Counted from the stretch's first letter, positions 1-14,600 are shown. The stretch is 64,000 nucleotides of DNA from Tubiluchus corallicola (GCA_030141605.1 JAQGDQ010000014.1:186001-250000); one strand, 5' to 3'. Notes: generated from the sequence alone by a model not told the origin. Program-made: numbers and translations.

Positions 1-195
1 TGCTGCATGCCACACGGATTCTCGTAGCAACTGTCATATAAGTGGCAGTTTCTTCCATAATATGGTGGGATACAGTTGCATCTATAGTTATTGGGCAAAG
101 TGGTGCAAGTTCCACCGTTCAGACAAACAACACTGTCACATAAATCAATCAGCTGCCGACACATTGGTCCAGTATATCCAGGCGGACATGAGCAT
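1..195 (-). CDS. EGF-mosaic gene exon: EGF modules, cut by the window edge
   Basis: The exon has acceptor TTTGCAG at 196-197 and stays open to base 1. It codes [12 protein letters not shown], then a module with [12 protein letters not shown] and [10 protein letters not shown], then CYENPCG. The exon and gene continue to the left of the window, so the C-terminal part is unseen. Confidence 0.83.
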
Positions 196-3100
196 CTGCA
201 AAACAATCACACTGTCACTCTGACAGTTTTAGCAGACCTGACGTCACTCTTAACTAATGATAAAGAGATACAACTGGAATATTGTGAGAAGGTAGCATTT
301 TAAAGCTGTCTTTATAATTGTAATCACACAAAACCACATTTCTCAGTTCAGAAGTAAGGCACTCTAGTCGACATGCTAGGTCTAATAATTAATCCTTTTT
401 CAGTTAAAGAAAAAAAGTAGTAAGTAAAAAGGGATCCTAGACAGCTTACTTCTGGTAAATATTAAAGTAATTAATTTAGAATTATTTTTTTTGGTGCGCG
501 GTAAAATGGCGCAGGAAAAAATGGCATGGTAAAATGGCACAGAAAGAAATGGCATGGTAAAAATTGCACAGGAAAAAATGGCACGAATGGACAAGTAGGT
601 AAAAATGGCACAGGAAAAGTAGAAAATATGGCAAATGTGTTATACTGATGCAATTGATTTCTATAATAAAACTAGAATGCACTCAGTAAGAAGTAGATCT
701 CTGCCAAAGCCGAACAACCCTAAAACTTATTTGTCTGATTCTTTTGATTAAAAAAATTTAATACAGAAATAAACAAGCAAATATACAAAAATGAGTGTTG
801 GTATTATGGTGTAGATTAGCAAAAGTCTCACAAGTATTTGCTCATTAAATAGATTTATAATCAATAATGCAAGAATGTTCCTCATATTGTTTATCTACCC
901 CTTTTAACCATTAATTTTGTCATTGTGCTAATAGACTGACATATATATTCGTATTTACATACCAGATTATCTGATAAGGCTCTACACATTAATAACCAAA
1001 GGTTATAGACAGCGTTACACATTCGACAATTTCTCGAAATGGTACTAGAACTAACTCGTAGTACATTGTTTGTCCAGGTGGAGATAACAAAAAAAGAAAT
1101 ATAAACATTTCTCTGAGATTTCCACAAAGTATTTCATAAATGTTTCTGCCTTCTCCACAAAGTTTCATGGAAATCTATTAGGTAGTGTAGTTGTGTTATA
1201 GGCTTAAACCCATAACAGACAAAAACAACCAAATAAACAAACTGTATTGAAGCACAACTTCCTTGGCAGAGGTAAAAATAACTAAAATAATTATCCCCCG
1301 TGCCAATCCTAACCCTGCAACACATTTTACTAAGTGTGGCATTTTTTCCTGTGTCATTTTACCTACTTTTCCATTTGTGCCATTTTTTGCTGTGCCATCT
1401 TTTCCTGTGCCATTTTTACTGTGCTATTTTTTCCCATGTCATTTTTACATAATTTCAATTTGTGCCATTTTTCCTGTGCATTTTTACCTACATTCTCTTT
1501 TTTCACTATAACTCATAAACATTAGTGCCGGTGTTAGTCTTTTCTAATGACTTTAATAATGTTTTTTGTATTTAATGTAAATTTGAATCTATGGAAGCCA
1601 TAGTGGCTTTCTGCAACCATATACATACTGCAAATGATGACTAACTACATCAGATCATCAAATGTGGAAAACATTGCCTACAGTAAACAGAAAGGCCGCA
1701 TTCTAAAAATAGCCTGTCAGCTAATTGTAGCTGTGTGCAAAACAATAAAAACCTACCGAAAGCCATTTGGATTATTGTAACAAGTTGAGATGGGATTACA
1801 CGGCCGTGATGCGCAAAAGTCTTCTTGTTCACAATTTGATCCAATGTAACCTTCTGGGCAGAAACACAAATAAAGTGTGCCATATGCCAAGTTCTCTTCT
1901 GGAATGCAGGTGGCGCCTTGACGGCACGGTGAACCTACACAGCTGTTTTGTTTCTCACAGAACTTGCCAGAGTATCCAGTTAAGCAATCACATCTGAAAA
2001 AGAAGTATCACTGGATAAATTTGAATTAAAAATTAAACCAATAATGAACAAATGGTTAAATTATAGCTACAATATCCAAGACATAGTATTCACTAAATAC
2101 TTGGAAATCAATGTCAAAAGCTCAGAAATTATCTGAAAATATGACCAAACATTGTTAGCATTTTAATCAATGACGTCTTCAAGTTGATTTGTAAAACCTG
2201 TTACAAAACCTTACAAGACCTATTTTAAGTGAATAGAAAGAGTTACGTCTACTGTCAGATTATAATTGAAACATACAGCTAGTGATGATGTTGTTGTAAA
2301 CGCCTTAATCTGTACATTCACTCGACTTAGCATAATTGTACAAGATACACAGAAAAGTAAAAGAAAGTAAAATTGAAATTAACAGACCGGAAATCATTGA
2401 CGAGATCGACACATCTTCCACCATGCATACACTGGTTGTTGCAATCATCTATGTTCACTGAGCACGTCATGCCGGTGAAACCTATAAAAACATTTGTCAC
2501 TCTATAAAATAACAAAGCAGTAGCAAGCAGTTACAAAGATTGTATGTCCAGACAAAGCTTTTTATACCACCTAGTGAGGGAGTGCAAAAAAGTGCTGTAG
2601 CTCGAGCAAAGAGTGGCCATTTATTCTCTATGGAAGAGTAAATTTCCAACTCAGCCATCAAACACTTATTCACTAATTAAAAGATTAATTTGATACACAA
2701 AATTTTAAGATTCTTGTTTTAACTGATGAATATGAATGCCAAGCATTAAAAACAATTTGCTAATTAGTAATTAGAGCTATAATTTAGGGCATTTATACAT
2801 AACCAACACCCCAACACTTGCTATTCAACTTTTGCCACTGTACTAAAATCAAAAACCCTGTGTAAATTAAGCTAATATAATTTCAACAGTTTTACGCAAG
2901 GCTGCAGCATAGCAAACTTGTGTATAAAATTGTTTTAAACTAAACGTTTTGTTATGCTTTTTAGCCACTAAAAAGTGTACGAGTTGCATGCTTATAATCT
3001 ATAGACTGTTCACCAGCCCTTCCTTTACCTTATCAGGGCTTTCTACTGTTTTAGAACTTCGGGCGTAGAACATTTTTCCAAATTACTAGTGTCGACAATA

Positions 3101-6100
3101 ACAAATTATGTCTGTCTACATCAGAGCAAAAAAGTTTGCTCTTAGTCAATTTGCCCATCATGTTTAGAAAACCTACAGACAATATAAGGGTTAGTATCAT
3201 AGTGATTAAGCTACGCAACACGTGTTAAAATCTCTCTGCTGTTTTTCTGCTTGTTACTTGCAAAAAAGGAACTTTTTGTTAATCATACTGTTATTGTCTA
3301 ATGGCTAACAGACTACTGATTTACAGTTATGTGGTTTATTTTTTGTTATCTGCAACAGTTGTGAAGTTATCAATGAAAAATCAATAAAATTTTTGATATT
3401 TGTAGCTGACAATATTAAACTGAAGGTACCTACTTTACCCCTTCACTGGAAGTGATATTGTTTACCTGTTCATGGTAAATCGGTAAACTGCATCTTCCTT
3501 GTGTTTTGATTTTAAACACAAAATTAAAATGCATAATCAAGGCATTGTATAAATGCTTCAAATAACTGTCTATAAAATCTTTGCCCATACTGAACATGCT
3601 ATCAAGGATTTCTACTTGGGGAAAAAACAGAATAAAAGCATTAACTAGTTTTAAAGGTACTCGTGTAGATAAAAAGCCAACATGTAAACTCGCTTGCAAA
3701 TTATACTGGGTAAGAGAAGGCCAAAATAACATTAGAAATTTCTTGTATACTGAAATTTAAACGATGTTGAATTTAATGCATTGATTATGCATTTTAATTT
3801 TAAGTTTAAAATCAAAACACGAGGATGATACAGTTTTAGAGGAAGTACATAATTATGTGTTAATAGGCCTGTCTGCATACTATAAGGCGCACACTTTTTA
3901 CTAACTGTATTGCTTTTAAGACATGGCAGAGATTTAATGGCTTTGTTATTGTTTCTTTTTTCTCCTGAGTGTTGTTATTGTTGTTAAAATGCAGATTTGG
4001 CAGTAGCCTACTTGTATGTGTTTGTATGTATACTATATTTTTAATGACGACGAAATGCTAATTATTTTCGACCTCTCCTCTACACTGTGATGGACTCCTC
4101 CGTACGAAGCCATTGCATAGCCTCAATAAAAAGAATCCAATATTCTTGTAAAAGATGCAAGTTGGTATTTAGTTGAATTGCAGATGAGTGCGAACAAAGG
4201 GTGTAGCCAGGTTCTAAAGTTAGAGGGAGCAAGCACATAAGAAAAGGTGCCGTCACATGTACCAAACAATTTTTAATGCATTCGTTATGCATTTTTATTT
4301 TGTGTTTAAAATCAAAACACAAGGAAGATATAGTTTTAGAGGAAGTACATAATTGTTATTTTGTATTTAAAATTCAAACACAAAAATAGTTTTACGGTAA
4401 ACTCATCTCAAAACATAAAAACGTGTGTTGTTTAATTATTTATATTTTAAACGTAAAATGAAAACAAAATGAAGCATTGTGAGAAAGGTATCATAAGGAA
4501 CTACAATTGTTGAAATTGTACAATTAAAAAAATTGTTGAAAAGGCTCCAAATTTGAAAAATGTGCTCAGGCGAGCTACCCTAGCTCTCCTATTAGCTATG
4601 CCACTGGTGTGAGCTGTAGCAATGTGATGAAATCAGAGAAAATTTCATAATCAAAGTTCAGTGTAATTCAAATAAATGTGTGTTTGCAAACCAAAACCGT
4701 CCTAACTAGGCGTATTTAAAACTATGTTATGATACTTCAAAGTAGAAAGCACCAAATTTTTGGTTAATTTTTTATAAAAACAAATGCTAAATATATTGGA
4801 CTTTTACATTCCAGCATCGAATCTGCTGTATTTAAATATAACTTCAATGTGTTCTTGCAAAGTCTGTAGCAGCCAACATTTGTGCGGTTGCTAAGCGTAT
4901 TGCAGAAATGCGGAAAAAAACAATGGTTAACTTTAATAGTGATTTTCTCCAGGTTATATCATCTTTTTCAGTGCATAGTGTGCACCTAAACTTCAACGTG
5001 GTTTACTTCAGCTTAGAAATAACATAGAGCAATTAGCTTGATATCAAAATGAAGATTCAGAACACGTGAATAACTAAAAATCCTTAACGACTTCTGGACT
5101 TTTGGTATGCAAGCACACGTCAAACTATAAGTCAATTGAAATTACCAGTTTGGCAAGTACAAATAAATTGTTCCAAGCTGCCATCATCAACACAAGTTGC
5201 TCCATTTAGGCAGGGTTCCGATGCGCAGGCTGGAAGTTTGACCGTGCAAAAATTACCACTGTAACCTGCAAAATGAAAATTCATAATGATCACTGTAGTC
5301 GAAAAATAATGCAAATTACTCCTGCAATTATGAGAAAAAATAATGAACACTAAATGAAAATGACCACAGGTATAAAAATTGACATCATTATCAAAAGGTA
5401 AGTGACTGTTAGTAGTTACATTTAATTTTGTTTGTTTATTAGACAAAAACACATTACAATTACATAATAAGATATACTACATACAATTATAGAAACTGAA
5501 AGCAAAAATTACTTGTCAGTTATTAGCGAACAAATGATGTAACTTGGAGAGCCCAGCTGCAATGCATGACGTGTTGTTAGGTGCTAGGGGCAGATGTGCA
5601 ATGAAAAGAGATGACGTGAAGGTAAGTAGGGTGTAAGTAAGTAATGCAAGTAAAATAGAAGAAAAAAGCTAGAAATTATAAAAAATATTATAAAACGATG
5701 AGGTGATAATGATGAAAATGCAATGAAATGGCTATAGCATAAGTCATTTATGTATACAGGGATGGACTGTGAGTGGCAACCAATGTGGTGAACACAATAT
5801 GGAAAGAAATGTTGAAGACCAAATCCACCTAATATCGAAAAACCTAATATATATTTAAGAGACATGTTTTCATCTCCTTCTTAAATCTAGGTTGACATGA
5901 TACTGTTCTGATATTATAAGGAATAGAATTCGAAACATTGGGACCTACAAAAGAAATAAAATGTTTAGCAACATTGGTTTAGCAATATTTGACATAATAT
6001 TCATTATACCTAATATTATGGTGTTTGATATTTTTGCTTATACGATTTATAAACTCACTGCCTCACTGGGTATCAGGGATTAAGTAAATGCTCAGGATAA

Positions 6101-9100
6101 TTGGTACCTTTCATAGCCAAGAATTTGTAATTATGGATATTCTCCTGAAATGCCTTAATACAAGCAAGGTCAATTTTTCACTTTCCTGTCACTTTCCTTT
6201 GGTTAGTTGGTGTGGTACTGTTTGCGTTAGGCTTAAGCACTATAGTGGACACAAGTAGAAAACTCTTGAAGTGACACATGGAGAGTCCACTAAAGACCTG
6301 ATGTGGAAGATATGAGTGTCCACTTAAGGTTTGGTATGAAATGTATGGAGAGTCCACTCAAACCTTGATATGGAAAAACCTTTTCCATTTTGTATTACAT
6401 TACATTAAGCTCACTGACAAGTCAGTGCTAGCTGCAATCAGCATAAAAGCAAGTCATTCATGATTATAGTAGCTGAAACAGTAATGATTGGAGGAAATAA
6501 AATCAGCACTGCTTGTTATCAAGTTAAAATCATTCTTCCAACATTATAAAGACCTGCATCCATTACCAATTTAAAGTAATTATTGATTATAGTATCAAAG
6601 TGAGGCTTTTTGCCAAAAATGATTTAACTAGAAAAGCAAGCTGATGAGACTGTCGGTAAAAGAAGTCAAAATGCCCTTAAGGTCTCAAGAAATACTTTAT
6701 TTTTTCCTTCAGAAGCTTTTGTCCCTCAGGGGCTTGAAGAAGTCTGTGAGGTTGTCAAAACTTCTGAAAGAAAAAAAATTCAGGCCTTACAGGCCATTTT
6801 GACTTCTTTTACCATTTATGACCATGGCAAGTCTAAGAAGAGTGCTATCTTGTTTTCAAGCTAATGCCACCGTTTCAGTTTGTCGTCAATAATCTGGAAT
6901 TTTTGATAATTATTCAACAAATGCCAGACAATCGAAAAAGCGAAAATAAACTAACCTGGAAAACAACGGCAGACAAATAAATTTGCTTTTGCCACACAAA
7001 TTCCATGTTCTCCGCACGGGTTCCCTGTAAGAATATAAACAATTTTTATATTAAATACCACTTAACAAAACTTCATCTTCTGAAAAATATATGGCTTGAA
7101 GTCATGGGGTATATATAAGTGCATTGATAATAATAAAACTTAAAAAAATTATAATGAAATACTAAATTAGTTTACTTTTCGAGTCACAAAAATTGATACT
7201 TTGAGTTACGTTGTATTTTCCATGTAAATCAAAAAGAAGGCTTTGTACTACTTAACTGAAACTTGTTTAAATCTGCATTCATTTAAAAGCCAATATTTAA
7301 AAAAATTATGCAAAAAGCTCCGCTGTATGCTCACAAAAAATATAGATACAGTAGTACACAAGCAATGTTTCAGTAATTACAGGTCTTTACAGATTGTACC
7401 ATATACTTCAATATAACATGAAATGTCCAACATAATCACAGAAGTATTGTTCTCAAATGAACTTTTAAAATTACTTTTTAAAATTTTCTGCACAAAAATA
7501 AACTTAATTTAACATTACCCATGCAGGGATTCGCTTTTTCACAAGACAGTCCTTGAAAACCAGGTGGGCATGTGCACTGTGGCGGTCCGAGTAAATTTAT
7601 CATACACAGACCACTGTTCATACATGGTAAAGATATGCAGCTCGCAATCTGGAACATTGAATATGGGAAACTGTCATAGATAATTGCTAACTATAAATAG
7701 TCGATTCCAGGTAATAAAGTGTTACCTGTACATAATTAGTGTAACTCGTATTTAACCTTCTCACATGTAAAAAAGCCACAAGGTAAAAAAAGTCATGGGG
7801 AAAAAAGGCACAGGAAAAAAGAAATAATCCGAACCCTAACTATAACCAAAATTAATTGAGACTTCTTTCCTAACCAAAATTGTGACTTTTTTCTGTGATT
7901 TTTCCTATGACTTTATTACCAGTCATGAAGCAGTTAAATTCATTATAATGTCCCCACTTTATAATGCCAACCTTGCCTAACACACATCTTTGGCAAAACA
8001 AGATGTGTATATTTTAGATAGGTATGTATTAATGCTCCTCGTTATAATGCCAAACTTGCTATAACGCCAACTTTTTTACAGTCTCAAAGTAGGCGGTATA
8101 AAGAGGTTTGACTTTATAACTAACTATTTTGTAAAGTTAAAATTACAGACTATTGTTTGTTATTTAAACTTGAATTAAATTTTCAAAATCTAAGAAAATG
8201 AATAATGACAAAAACATGACGAGTTTCCACAACCTTAAATGCCATGTTTAAAAAAACTTGTGCGCATTATGAAAATTAGTATTATAGTGTTACCTTCTCA
8301 TTGCAAAATTTTCCGGTATAACCTTCAGCACATTCACAAATGGCTTTGCCATTTACAGGCCAACATGTTGCTCCATTTTCACATGGATCTGGCCAGCAAG
8401 CTCCGTTGCTTAGCTGAAAGTGCCATTAATTAACATTAACATCATGAAAAAGCAAAACTAAAATAAAAAACATAATTCCTAAATAAAATAAACATCCCAT
8501 AGCTGCAAAACGTTTTTATTTTAAAAAAGCAACAATAATTTTTGAACATTTTAAGAGATAAAATATACTGTAACTACTAGCTAATTCTTGCAAATTGAAG
8601 AAAATGAGAGAATCATGGAATAATAATAGTTCTATGGAAAGATACATTATATAACTGAAGAACTGCAAAACTTTTTATTCGTGCTAACTACTTCCTAAAA
8701 TAAACATCAGAAAAATAAATTCTTTGAACATTTTAAGTGACAAACTAACCTGTAGCTATACGGAAGGATATATTACAGACCTGAAGCACTGCAACACTTT
8801 TTTGTAGAAGTGGTGTTCTTATGCAAAATTTATTATCACAATATCTCATTAAAGCTTTATAGCTTACAACTATAAAATTTACCAAACCTTAAATCTGCTT
8901 AAAATAATTCTATAAATTCTCTGCATAAGACCTACAGTAGCTGAGATGAGATGTATTAATATGTTCAGTTGCCATGACCGGTTACTGCTACAAAGTGATG
9001 CATTTGAGCACATTTAGAACGATATTCCACATCTAATAAAAAAATCAATAACTTTCACAAAAAAATCTGAGTCTCAAAAACTTTAAGTAAAAAAGTCTCT

Positions 9101-11540
9101 GCATGTTTATGAAACCTATATATTACCTGAACAAGGACTACTATACACAGGACGTGCACGCTCAGATTTCTGATTCCGCCAGCGGAGGCGATCTATACTT
9201 GTGTGAACGTAATCTAGAAATAGTGCGCTTTAGAGAGTAGTGATCTTGAAAATTAAAGAATGGGCGGATCGGTAGATAGCGAGTATTATTTTTCATTTAA
9301 TTGGTTCTTTACATTACGGGAGAAAAGTACCAATTGTTTATTTTATGTATCAAAGGAAATTAGTGTTCATTTTTACTTCTTAAATAGCGCACTACTTTAG
9401 GCGTAAGTGTGTTTTACCGGAAGTAGAGCTTTGTCATTGTGGGAAACTTGAAAGTCAAGTGAAGCGTTGTTTTCATGCTTGTGTTTGTTCTTTGAGGATT
9501 ATTTTCAAAATTTCTCGTGGATTTTATACATCTGTGCTCAGCAGCATGCCTAACAAGTGTGGTGTTGTTAAATGCAAAGGTAACTATGACACGGAGAACA
9601 AGTGTCGTGTGTTCAGACTGCCAAGAGATCATGTAGAAAAACAGAGATGGCTAAGTGTTCTTCCCCCACGCGAAGGCTTTGTTGTTGATCCAACGAAATT
9701 TTTCATTTGCAAAAAGCATTGGCCATCAGATACTCAAATGGTCAAAATTCCAGGTGATCACACCAGGCCAGTGGATCCACCCAGTATTTTCAACGTTCCA
9801 ACATCATGCTTGCCCACTCCAAAGCCACCACCTCGCCCTCCAAAAACTGAGGACCAGCAGCTGAATTATTTCTTTAAAAAGGATAAAATAACTTCTCTCA
9901 ATGAATTCACTCCTGAGAAAGACCTGCATAAGATGTATCAGAACCTCATTATATCTCGCACACAAGACAAATTTGTGTGCATGTTCATAGAAGAGGACCA
10001 CAGTCAATGTTATATGTCAATTATTGTTCACAATAAGCCTACCTTCTGTTCCCCTCTTACTCTGTATGCTTTCAAAAACGGGATCAGTGTGCCATTAAGT
10101 AAAATCCTCAGTCCGAACAATGGGCTGTCCTCTTCCTCACAATTTTTCGCGGTTGTGAATTCTGTTGTCAACCACATTCATCATGTTGATGATATTGTCA
10201 ACAAAGTGACAAAGTCTCTTGAACTTGAACTAGCTCAAAATCGAGAACAATCTCCTAGTGTTAATGCTAAAGCCAAGAAGCTCAAATTTCTAACACGACA
10301 GCTTCAACTATTATGTGATAAGACTTTCACAGTGTCTGATTATTGCTTTGCAATAGAGTCATTTCCCCATTGCAATTACGAACAACTGCGTGACTTTTTA
10401 GTGTCACCCAGCAAAAGAAAGCTGCAGTCAGTTATTTCATCGACAGATATTGACAAGGTGCTAGGTAGAACATTTCAGAAAGTAAAAAGCTCTGAGCAGA
10501 AACACAGTTTACAGGCAGTCAAGGGGGGCCGATGCATTCATGCAAGCTGGAGATGTCTGTTCAGCATTCAAGCAGAGACTGGCGTGTTTTTTTGCATCAT
10601 TCCTGGAGTTTGTGGACACAGACACATCATCCGAAATCCAGTTGCACACATGCAATGGGATTGATTTCGAGGATGCGAAAATTATGGAGATTTGTGTTGA
10701 CGAGACTCTTTCCAAAACTGAACTGAACGCGTGTGCATATGTCGCAGGTTGGTTGGAGAGTAAGTGCCAAAATGACATTTCTTTTCCCGAGGATGAGCCT
10801 CTCCTTTCTGAGGAAATAAAAATGTTCATTGAAGAAGTGTCTAGGGGAGGTCTTACAGTGCCCCACACATTCACGTTCGAATTCGTAACAACTGGCTTAC
10901 GTTTTGTGAAGAAGTCAACTCACACAGTCTGCTGCTGCAACAAGCTCATGAACATCCTCTCCATAATCAATGCCTACTTTGATTTTGGAGAATTTTCAAG
11001 AAATGCTCTGAGATGCCTGGCGAATGTACTGCTGCATGGACTACACAATTTGGAGAAGGATCACCAGCAGAACTCAGCCCTTTACCAGACCTCCATTAAG
11101 AAGGCGCGACTAGCCGACTAATTGTCGCAAACATCTCTGCAAAATGGTGAGTGCAATAATTTCATGTATTCTAATTTACACAGAGGAACCTATGAATGAG
11201 TTTATATAGTCCTGACAAAATGGTGCAGTCTGTTTATTCTCTATAGAAAGTGACAGGTAATCATCGGGACACAATGAGTTGCAGATATGGTGTGTTTTTT
11301 TGGGAGGGGGGGATATCATAGGTACCACTGTTTTTAAATTACTAGATGAATGAGGAATATGTTCTATGTGTATTGTGGCATGCTATAGGTCACCATGGGG
11401 GGTAAATATGTCCAAATTATTAGCACTGAATGTTAAAAATTGATCGCCTCCGCTAGCCGAATCAGAGTCCTGTTGTATAGTAGTCCTTGTACCTGAAGTA
11501 AAATGTGAATTTGTTTAGCTACCTAACTAGCCACTTGCGG

Positions 11541-11601
<61 letters not shown>

Positions 11602-14600
11602 TACACATATATATACATATATGACTGTCAAGTCAGGAAAACAAATAACTTACATTTCTACAGTAGTTGCCATGGTATCCATCTGCACAAGAACAAAAAA
11701 TGCCCACATTGTCATTGAAGCATGTTCCTCCATTCTCACATAAATTTTCCTCACAGGTGGACCACATGTACGTGCAATTTTTACCGTAGTATGGTTCTGG
11801 ACACATACAATGGTATTCCCCGCCTAAAGAAAAATCAAGAAAGTTCGTGAAAAATTTGAAACACTCAAAAATCTTTCAGTCAGTTATTGTCAGATTCTCT
11901 AAATTTTCCATATGTAATCAAATTATGAAATAAACAAATTTTTGCATATACAGAAATTAAAAACAAACAATCAAAGCATTCACCATTGCTGTAACAGTGT
12001 CCTCCATGCATGCAAGGCTTTAATGAACATAGATCTATCCGGAAGTTGCAAGAAAATCCAGTGTAGCCATGTAGGCATTCACACCTGAAACTTTCTGCAC
12101 CCAGATCATGGCAGGTTCCATTGTTATGGCATGGAGAACTGTGGCAAGGCAACAAGATTTCATCGCACATATCACCTGTGAACCCAGGCTCACAGTCACA
12201 GACGAATGACACGTTGTCCTGCAGGAGACATTCTCCATGTTTGCAAGGATTCGCCTTACATGGTGAAGTGTAAATTTCACAAAATTGGCCATGAAAGTAG
12301 GTTGCACATTCGCACTCAGCAACGTTCCCAACATTATAACAAGTCCCTCCATTCTGACAGCTGGTGTTCATAATGTCACACGGCTGAATTTCAGTCTCGC
12401 AGAGCAGTCCTGTGAAATTGGCTCTGCAAGTGCACGTGAAAGTACTGTTAACATTCATGCAAGTTCCATTGTTCTGGCAAGGTGAACTGTCGCACTGCGC
12501 AATTCTTTTTTCACAGATTAAGCCCTCGTAGTCGCTGCCACAGATGCAGTTGAACATGCCAATTTGATCGATGCAAATGCCTCCGTTAAGGCAGGGGTTT
12601 GGTTCACAGACTAGCACGTCCTCACACGTGCGTCCAGTGAATCCAATTGTGCACAAACATAAGAAGTTGTCATCCTCCTCAACACAAGTACCATCATTGC
12701 GACATGGAAACCCGCTACAAGGTGTGACAGACGCACTGCAGTTTTCTCCAGTATACATGGCATCACACAGGCAAGTATAGTTGTGCCCCTCCGGCACACA
12801 TTTGCCATTAACACACAGATGATCCTCGCACACATAAATATCACAAAATCTGCCTTTAAAACCTGGTTCACAGTCGCAGAATGCAGTTCCATTAAAAATC
12901 GAACATTTTCCATTTTTACAAATTTCACAAGTAGGCAATAGCGTATAGCATTTTTCACCCGTATAATTACCAAAGCATTCACATGAAGTTACATTATCAC
13001 GCAAAATGCATTTTCCATAACCACAGTCAACATTGTTGCAGAGCATAGTGTTGTTTTGTGGTATGGGACTGCCATCCTCACAATTACTTCTATTGCAGCT
13101 AGTCGACATAGCTAAAGATGTCTCGCAATTTGTACCCGTATAATTTCCGTAACAGATACAAATATTTTCTTTACAGATACCATGAATTACAGTTTCACAA
13201 GTTTTACCAGTATGCCCTGCAAGGCACACACAATGAGAATTTTTGCAAACTCCATTAATACAAAGTTCAGAACAGCCAATTACAGTCTTAGTTGCATTTT
13301 GAAATAGTAATTTATCTTTCAATGTCACTGATGATATAGTTATCATTGCTTTGCTGGTTGTTCCTACAGCTGTTGTTGGTGTCACAGTAGTGCTTTCCAA
13401 TGGAGACACTCCAAGTGTCTCTCCAACTGTTGTTAGTGTACTTCTAAATGATGTTACCCTTAAAAAAGTTGGGGTTGACACAGGTAAAACTGTATTTTTC
13501 GATAATGGTTTTTCTAAAGGCTTAGGTGAAACAGGGGTAAATACTGTTGATGCCATTTCTTCACTGCATGTTTTGCCAGTGAATCCTACATCACAAGCAC
13601 AAACTGATTTAGATTCAGAACAAATGCCATGTACACACATGCCCGGAGCGCATTCAAGGTCCAATACAATTGATCTATTACAATATGAGGGATTAAGACA
13701 GACACACATGTAAAAAGACTCATTTAAGTTTAGACAAGTTCCTTCAAGACACGGATCATAACGACACGGAAGTTCAGTCTCACACAGCAACCCTGAAAAG
13801 TTCTCATCGCAAGCACAATGGAATGTTATAACGGAAGCAATGCATGTTCCATTGTTTTTACAAGGGTTATCCTCACAAATAGATGAAAGAGCATTACAGT
13901 TTTTTCCTTTGTAACCAGGAGGACACACACAAACGTAATCATCGAGTCCCTCATAACAAGTTCCTAGTCCACACGGTTGGGAAGAACAATAGAGAAATCG
14001 CTGACACAAGGAACCTGTAAAGCCATTTGCACATATACAAGAATATCTGCCACCATTTTCCATACAGGTCCCATTATTGAAACAAGGTTGGTCCCCGCAT
14101 GGCCGAGAACTACGATTTCTTACATGCTCGCATAAATAACCGGTAAAGTATTCTGGACAAATGCACTGAAACAAGCCATTAATTTCCTGGCACGTACCAT
14201 TGTTTTGACAGCGTAAATTTTCACAGGTGTTGAGCTTTTCACAGTGAAGCCCAAAATATTTATCTCGGCAAATGCAAAAAAATGTGCCGTCCATTTCAAT
14301 ACAAGTACCTCCATTTTTGCAAGTGCTGTCTTTGCAAGACAACCCCACCTCACAATTCTTGCCAGTAAAATGAGCAGCACAGACACACTTGTAGCTTTCC
14401 GCATTTTCTACACATGTTCCATTGTTTAGACACACATTTGGGGAACACATTTTTTCATTTTCACAAAACCGACCAGAAAATCCAGGCAAACACTTACAGT
14501 AAAATGAATTTTCCAAGTTTGTGCATGTAGCATTATTTTGGCACAAACTAGTTGCACACCAGTTTGGAACCTCACAAAACATTCCGGTGTAATTTTCCTC

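Larger units (their letters stand above)
196..1756. other. Intron with an inverted pair of A-rich ATGGCAC repeats
   Basis: This intron has no coding sequence I can support. It holds short tandem copies of an AAAATGGCACAGG-like motif at about 488-640 and the same motif reverse-complemented at about 1335-1500, forming the arms of a possible foldback element. The open frames over these arms are low-complexity artefacts. Confidence 0.5.
9132..11489 (+). mobile_element. P-superfamily (THAP) DNA transposon, 2,358 bp, complete ends
   Basis: Both termini begin CAAGGACTACTATACA when read inward. The inverted repeats span 9132-9193 and 11442-11489 and end at AGCGGAGGCGATC; the left arm has about 15 extra bp in the middle. 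The flanks show a perfect 8-bp duplication. Inside, on the plus strand, is a THAP-transposase-like reading frame broken once. THAP domain, 8-bp duplication and CA...TG ends together point to the P-element superfamily. The element sits in an intron of the EGF gene, in opposite orientation. It is too short for a full P-type transposase gene and looks internally deleted, so it is probably non-autonomous. The intact target duplication suggests a fairly recent insertion. Confidence 0.85.
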
